The position numbers and the translations under genes are program-made. A stretch of 26,453 nt of DNA, taken from assembly GCA_902826155.1 (NCBI GenBank), contig CADEDU010000089.1, forward strand, positions 1 to 26,453, given 5' to 3'. This document shows positions 22,120 through 26,453 of the stretch, piece after piece. The notes beneath the pieces were generated by a model. That model was not told the origin of the DNA. It ran no database searches and was given only the letters and a program-made list of their open reading frames with translations. Positions within the stretch are counted from its first letter, which is position 1, and each line of letters begins with the position of its first letter. Source of the stretch: an uncultured beta proteobacterium (lineage in GTDB: Bacteria; Pseudomonadota; Gammaproteobacteria; Burkholderiales; SG8-39).

Positions 22120-23577
22120 TCAGGCTTGCTTTGCCAGCGCGCCGAGCGCTTTGACGAAACACTCCATCGGCGCGCTGGTCACGCCAGCGCCGATCTGACC
22201 CACGCCCGGCGCCTTGTGCGCAATGCCGGTGTTCACCACCGGCAGGATGCCCGTGTCCACCACCTTGCGCACGTCGATCGCTGCAGGTGTTCCTGCGAAG
22301 TTCAAGGCAGGCAGCGTGAACGCGTTGTTGCGACCGAGCGTGATGTGCGTCATGCGTAGCGTGTTCTCCACCGCTTGCGCGGGCGTTCCGCCGACGAACT
22401 GCACGATCGCCGGCGCCGCAGCCATCGCGAATCCGCCGATGCCCGCTGTTTCGGTGATCGCGCTGTCGCCGATATCGCCGGCCGCATCGGCCTTGCTGTA
22501 GCCCGAGAAGAACAAGCCCTCGACCGGTTTCGCCGGGCCGGTGAACCAGCGATCGCCCAAGCCGCTCACGCGGATGCCGAACTCCACGCCGTTGCGCGCC
22601 ATCACCGTGACCATGCTCGAGTGCGGCACGTCGCGCGCGGCATCGAGCATCGCCTTGCACGCCGCCATGCTGATGTTGATGAAGAAGTGGTCGTTGCCGT
22701 TGACGAACTCGAACACCTGCGCCGCTTCTTCGCCCGGCACGCCGGCGCGCATCAACCCCGGGGCCAGACGCTTGATGAGCAGACTGGACGCGGCGACATT
22801 GCGGTTGTGGATCTCGTCGCCCATATGCAGCGCGCGCGCCATCAGCGGCTTGAGTTCGATCGGCCCGGTCTGCGCCAACGCTTTCGCCATCGCGGGATAG
22901 AGCGTGTTGCGCATCCAGCGCAGGCGCTCGATGACCTCGGCGCTGTGGGCGCCCATGCGCAGCACCTTGCCCAGACCTTCGTTGAAGTTGCTGAACGTGC
23001 GATTGCCGTGCTCTGCGTTGCGCACGATCCATACCGGCATTGACGGACTGATGATGCCCGCCATTGGGCCGACCGCATCGTGATGATGGCAAGGTTCGAA
23101 CGCGACCTCCCCGCTCGCTGCGAGCGACTTCGCCTCCTCCAACGAGCCAGCCCAACCTTCGAGCAGGATCGCCCCGAGAATGCCGCCCTGCATCGGCCCG
23201 CACATGCGCGACCAATCGATCGGCGGACCCGAGTGCAGGATCATCCGATCACGCATGCCCGGAAGCGTGTCGCGCGCAATGCCCACACCTTCCAGCACCG
23301 GCATCGCTGCCAGATAACGACTGAACGCCTGCGCGTTGGCCGCGTCGATGCGCGCATCGCCCGACAGCCGGGCCAGCGCGCGTGCCGTCTCGGGGTCACC
23401 GCCGGGCGGACGCCAGTCGACGTGTTCGACACTGGCTCCAGCGGCGGCGACCGGCCCGGCGAATGCCGCCAACCCGACGTTCACTACACGAAGCGGTTCG
23501 TCGAACAACGTGCTAGAGGGTGCATCCGCCCTGCGCGCGGCGCGCTTCGCCGACGCCTTTGCCGTCGCTCGACTCAT
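22120..23577 (-). CDS. DUF1116 protein, YlbE/AllG-type subunit of a carbamoyltransferase
   Basis: The 485-residue protein matches the DUF1116 (YlbE) family: V-D-W-R-P-P-G-G-D at 53-61, M-C-G-P-M-Q-G-G at 125-132 and the C-H-H-H-D-A-V-G-P-M-A-G-I block at 163-174, whose histidine cluster is likely catalytic or structural. In E. coli the homologue, with FdrA and YlbF, forms oxamate carbamoyltransferase (AllFGH), which converts oxalurate and phosphate to oxamate and carbamoyl phosphate during allantoin breakdown. The ATG at 23577 overlaps the FdrA stop by 4 nt (ATGA), so the two are translationally coupled. A YlbF/AllH (DUF2877) gene and a carbamate kinase are not in the window. Residues 1-25 are a basic, lysine/arginine-rich tail. 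The exact acceptor molecule may differ from oxamate here, given the ring-opening amidohydrolase upstream. Confidence 0.88.
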   Translation of the reverse strand: MSRATAKASAKRAARRADAPSSTLFDEPLRVVNVGLAAFAGPVAAAGASVEHVDWRPPGGDPETARALARLSGDARIDAANAQAFSRYLAAMPVLEGVGIARDTLPGMRDRMILHSGPPIDWSRMCGPMQGGILGAILLEGWAGSLEEAKSLAASGEVAFEPCHHHDAVGPMAGIISPSMPVWIVRNAEHGNRTFSNFNEGLGKVLRMGAHSAEVIERLRWMRNTLYPAMAKALAQTGPIELKPLMARALHMGDEIHNRNVAASSLLIKRLAPGLMRAGVPGEEAAQVFEFVNGNDHFFINISMAACKAMLDAARDVPHSSMVTVMARNGVEFGIRVSGLGDRWFTGPAKPVEGLFFSGYSKADAAGDIGDSAITETAGIGGFAMAAAPAIVQFVGGTPAQAVENTLRMTHITLGRNNAFTLPALNFAGTPAAIDVRKVVDTGILPVVNTGIAHKAPGVGQIGAGVTSAPMECFVKALGALAKQA

Positions 23578-25154
23578 GACTTGCGCCTCATCGTATTCGA
23601 TCGGCTCGTGCCGCCCCGCGCCAACCGTGCCGCGAGCGCGACGGCTTGCGCATTGCTCGGAGCGAGGATGACGCCGGCCGCGCGCAACGCATCGCGCTGT
23701 CGAGCCAGGCCCTGCGGGTCGCGATCGGTCCCGCACAAGAAACCGACGAAGGCAATCGCCCGCCGGCCACGTCGCGCTTGTACCTGCGCAGCTTGAATCG
23801 CCGGCAGCATCGCAGCCGCCGGATCCGCATGCGCGCCGAAGCCGAGCACCACGTCGAGGAGGATGACCGCCACCGAAGGATCGCTCGCCTCGTGCACGAG
23901 GCGCTCGTTGCGCAGGCGATGGTCGATCATCGGATGCGGCCGGCCGCGCGTGAATACATCGTCGCCGAGATCGACGAGCGTGTGGTCGCGGCTCTTCCAC
24001 GCATCGGCAAGCACCGCCTCTTTTCGGACAGGCGCGTTCGACCATACCGGAGCGTCGCCCTCGCCGACCGCACGATCGAGCAGCATCGACGCCTCGTAGC
24101 AGAAGGTTCCGCCACTGAACAGCCCGCGAATGAAGCGTTGCGCGGGCTTGAGCGTGACGCTCGCGCGGATCACGCTCGGACGCACCGTCTGTGGCACGCG
24201 TTCACCGTTCGCCAGCGCCACGGCCATGTGCGCAGCCAGCTCGAGGGTGTCGGCGCGATGCAAATTCCTGCCAGGCATTTTGTCGGGCGACGCGCCGATG
24301 AAGCACACCACGACCGGCTTGCGCACTTTTGCGGCGGCCGTGAGCACCGCTTTCGCGACATCGGGATGCGGCGGTTTGGCGACCAGCACGATGATGCGCG
24401 TGCCGCGATCGGCGGCAAGCAGACGCAAGGCCGCAAGCATCGTGCGAGCACCGACGTGCTGAGACAGATCGCGACCGCCGGTGCCGATGGCGTGCGATAC
24501 ACCCGCGCCAAGCTGATCGATCAAGGTCGTCACTTGCTGCAACCCGGTGCCCGATGCACCGATGCAACCGATCGTGCCACGCCGCACGGCGTTGGCGAAA
24601 CCGAGCGGCACGCCGTCGATGATCGCGGTGCCGCAGTCCGGCCCCATCAGCAGCAATCCGCGTTGATCCGCCTTGACCTTGAGGGCGACCTCATCGTCGA
24701 CGCTGACGTTGTCGCTGAACAGCATTACGTTCAGTCCGGCGTCCAACGCCTTGTGCGCCTCGGCAGCGGCGTACTCGCCCGGCACGGCAACGAGCGCGAG
24801 GTTCGACTCGGGCAGCGACTGCCGCGCCATGCCGATCGAGCGTGGCACCATCTGCTCTGCACGGCCTGCACTCGCCGCTTGCGGCGCGGCTTGTAGCGCA
24901 CGCTCGATCTGGTCGAGCACGCCGTTCGCCACTTCGGGCGACCGGGCGCGCACCAGCGCTAGCATGTCGCTCGGGCGCGACTCGACCGGCTGCTCGAGCA
25001 GCCCCGCCTCGCGCAGCAGATCGAGGTTGGCCGGCGTGGCCATCACCACCGAAACCTGTTCGACGCCCTTGCTTTCAGCCAGCCGTGCCGACAGTTGCAT
25101 CAGCGCGACCGAGTCGCGATAGGTGTTGGCGATGATGCGGGTAACGGTAGACAT
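23574..25154 (-). CDS. fdrA: FdrA-family protein (acyl-CoA-synthetase-fold carbamoyltransferase subunit)
   Basis: This 526-residue protein has the FdrA arrangement: an N-terminal domain of about 115 residues, then succinyl-CoA-synthetase-alpha-like domains with M-G-P-D-C-G (170-175), G-A-S-G-T-G (199-204) and G-T-G-G-R-D (224-229). The phosphohistidine loop G-H-A-G-A of true succinyl-CoA synthetase is not visible at the expected place, in keeping with a carbamoyl-transfer role and not CoA ligation. E. coli FdrA (AllF) is a subunit of oxamate carbamoyltransferase. The start at 25154 (M-S-T-V-T-R-I-I) is chosen because it matches the family N-terminus; a codon seven positions upstream is also open. 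It lies 52 nt after the ring-opening amidohydrolase and overlaps the DUF1116 gene by 4 nt, so the three form one operon. Confidence 0.9.
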   Translation of the reverse strand: MSTVTRIIANTYRDSVALMQLSARLAESKGVEQVSVVMATPANLDLLREAGLLEQPVESRPSDMLALVRARSPEVANGVLDQIERALQAAPQAASAGRAEQMVPRSIGMARQSLPESNLALVAVPGEYAAAEAHKALDAGLNVMLFSDNVSVDDEVALKVKADQRGLLLMGPDCGTAIIDGVPLGFANAVRRGTIGCIGASGTGLQQVTTLIDQLGAGVSHAIGTGGRDLSQHVGARTMLAALRLLAADRGTRIIVLVAKPPHPDVAKAVLTAAAKVRKPVVVCFIGASPDKMPGRNLHRADTLELAAHMAVALANGERVPQTVRPSVIRASVTLKPAQRFIRGLFSGGTFCYEASMLLDRAVGEGDAPVWSNAPVRKEAVLADAWKSRDHTLVDLGDDVFTRGRPHPMIDHRLRNERLVHEASDPSVAVILLDVVLGFGAHADPAAAMLPAIQAAQVQARRGRRAIAFVGFLCGTDRDPQGLARQRDALRAAGVILAPSNAQAVALAARLARGGTSRSNTMRRKS

Positions 25155-25206
25155 GCGTGGTCCGCGCGACTGCACAACCGGAGAATGCTTCGGCGTTCGG
25201 CTGTGG

Positions 25207-26301
25207 CTACTCGCCCACGTCGACGATCGCGATCACCGGACCGCCGCCGTGCGGCCCCTGATGCATCGCATCGACCGACACGAACACGCACGGATCACCG
25301 ATCGCGGTCGCGGCCACCGCACCCACCGCCGCCTTGGCATGTCGATGATGATGCACGTCGGAATCGTCCAGCATGATCTGACGGCGTCCACGCAGCTTGG
25401 CGCGGTGATCGGCCTCGCACTTGATGAAGCAGTTCACCAGCCGTCCCTTGAGATCCTCGGCGCGCGCGCGATCGGGCAGATCGAGCCCGGCGTTGCGAAT
25501 GGCGGCGAAGATCCCGTCGATATCGAGCGCGTCTTGCATCACGCCGTGGCCGATGCGATAGCGGCCTCCTGCGCCGGCCTTGTTCCCCAGCAGCACGATC
25601 TGCCCCTGATCGAGTTCGACGCCCGAAGAACACGACGCCACCGACGAGTAGATGTCGAGGTCCTTGCAGATCTGATCGGCGCGCGGCATCTTGATCTCGC
25701 CCAGAGCCACGCCGATACCCAGTGCCGTGGTGCCGTTGGAGACGCCCATCGAGTCGTGCACTTCGCAAGCGACATCGTGACCACGGCTTTTCGCGGCGCG
25801 TACCGCGTCGATCGTGAGCAACGGCGTCTTGGTCTGCACGTAGTGCACGTCTTTCGGATCGGTGATGCCGGCGTCTTTCATCGCGCGGCGCACGCCTTCG
25901 GCGACTTTCTCCACCATCGCCGGGCGGCCGATGTCCTCTGGCAGGATCACATCGCTCATCGCCGTGCCGATCACCAGACGAGCCTTGTCGGCCGGGCCGG
26001 ACTTGTCATTGCGCGCGAACACGGTCGCATGCGGCGTGATCACGCCGTCGCAGCCGCCCGACCACGCCATCGGGATCTTGGCGATCTCGGCCTCCGAGCG
26101 CTTGCCGTGTTTCATCAGCACGCGCCGAAAACCCTGGTCCGCGAGAATGCGGGTGTAGTCGTTGACGCCGCCGTTGCCCTCGGTCTTGCCGATGACGCCG
26201 ATCACCTGGTCGGCGCTGAATTGGCCCTTGGTGATGCACTCGGCCAGCCCGGATGCGTCCTGCACGCTCTTGATCTCGATCTTGGCAACTTCGATGGCCA
26301 T
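25207..26301 (-). CDS. Ring-opening amidohydrolase (barbiturase/cyanuric acid hydrolase family)
   Basis: The 364-residue protein has the threefold-repeat architecture unique to the AtzD/TrzD/barbiturase family, in which each repeat gives one Ser-Lys pair. Candidate residues are K39 (I-G-K-T-E-G-N-G) with S81 (W-S-G-G-C-D-G-V), K158 (Q-T-K-T-P-L) with S225 or S226 (A-S-C-S-S-G-V-E), and a third pair near K294 and S342. The C-terminal H-Q-G-P-H-G-G-G-P motif is also a family mark. Members open barbiturate to ureidomalonate or cyanurate to carboxybiuret, in the cytoplasm. I favour barbiturase because of the FdrA/DUF1116 neighbours, but sequence alone does not decide. The ATG at 26301 has AGAGGA five bases upstream. 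It is the first gene of the operon. Confidence 0.92.
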   Translation of the reverse strand: MAIEVAKIEIKSVQDASGLAECITKGQFSADQVIGVIGKTEGNGGVNDYTRILADQGFRRVLMKHGKRSEAEIAKIPMAWSGGCDGVITPHATVFARNDKSGPADKARLVIGTAMSDVILPEDIGRPAMVEKVAEGVRRAMKDAGITDPKDVHYVQTKTPLLTIDAVRAAKSRGHDVACEVHDSMGVSNGTTALGIGVALGEIKMPRADQICKDLDIYSSVASCSSGVELDQGQIVLLGNKAGAGGRYRIGHGVMQDALDIDGIFAAIRNAGLDLPDRARAEDLKGRLVNCFIKCEADHRAKLRGRRQIMLDDSDVHHHRHAKAAVGAVAATAIGDPCVFVSVDAMHQGPHGGGPVIAIVDVGE

Positions 26302-26344
26302 GCGGTCCTCTTGATGAAAAATGGTGGTAGCCGTGAATCGCCGC

Positions 26345-26373
26345 AGCTTAGCCGTGCCGTGGATGGGGTGCAA
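26345..26373 (-). promoter_or_regulatory. Candidate sigma-70 promoter of the ring-opening amidohydrolase operon
   Basis: On the minus strand, TTGCAC (26373-26368) and TAAGCT (26350-26345) are separated by exactly 17 nt. This would start transcription near 26338, giving a leader of about 37 nt that contains the ribosome binding site. Each hexamer matches consensus at only three positions, so the call is tentative. Confidence 0.35.
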
Positions 26374-26453
26374 CCACACCGCAATTCCGATACGCCCGCA
26401 CCTTTGTCTCAGGCGCGCCGTCGCAACGTACACGGGCAGATGCAAGAGCCAAC

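Overview
This is a gene-dense, high-GC window (clearly above 60% G+C) of what looks like an ordinary chromosome. Gene content, codon use and the COX15-type haem A synthase suggest a proteobacterium, most likely a betaproteobacterium of the Burkholderiales; this is inferred from protein character only. No insertion sequence, phage gene, integrase or CRISPR array was seen.

Left part (1-6.0 kb): a UbiD-type decarboxylase (cut by the window edge) and a VOC metalloprotein form a minus-strand pair. They diverge from an AhpD-like gene at 1507-2661. That gene is the main discovery here. It carries an in-frame TGA at 2275-2277, exactly where the second cysteine of the AhpD redox motif belongs, and the same frame stays open for another 127 codons. 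A stem-loop with the expected features of a bacterial SECIS follows. I read it as one selenoprotein of 384 residues with a Cys-x-x-Sec motif, not as two genes. A two-domain VOC protein, a crotonase-fold protein without the hydratase glutamates, and haem A synthase follow.

Middle (6.1-17.5 kb): a plus-strand run encodes a mandelate-racemase-family acid-sugar dehydratase, a DHH phosphoesterase and a luciferase-like flavin oxidoreductase. A long minus-strand operon then reads leftwards from 17494: a cytoplasmic molybdopterin oxidoreductase, a fused four-cluster ferredoxin/membrane anchor (4-nt overlap), an amidase, an exported alpha/beta hydrolase and a TraB/GumN protein. The first two together look like a complete quinone-linked molybdoenzyme.

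Right part (17.8-26.4 kb): a two-gene molybdenum hydroxylase (2Fe-2S subunit plus Tat-exported large subunit) is followed by a strong hairpin, a tRNA-Arg(TCG) with a rho-independent terminator, and a polytopic membrane protein of unknown family. The last block is a minus-strand operon reading from 26301: a barbiturase/cyanurate-type ring-opening amidohydrolase, FdrA, then a YlbE-type DUF1116 protein (FdrA and YlbE overlap by 4 nt). FdrA and YlbE homologues belong to oxamate carbamoyltransferase. The barbiturase product, ureidomalonate, is the one-methylene-longer homologue of oxalurate, so this operon could couple ring opening to carbamoyl phosphate formation. That is a hypothesis, not a known assignment.
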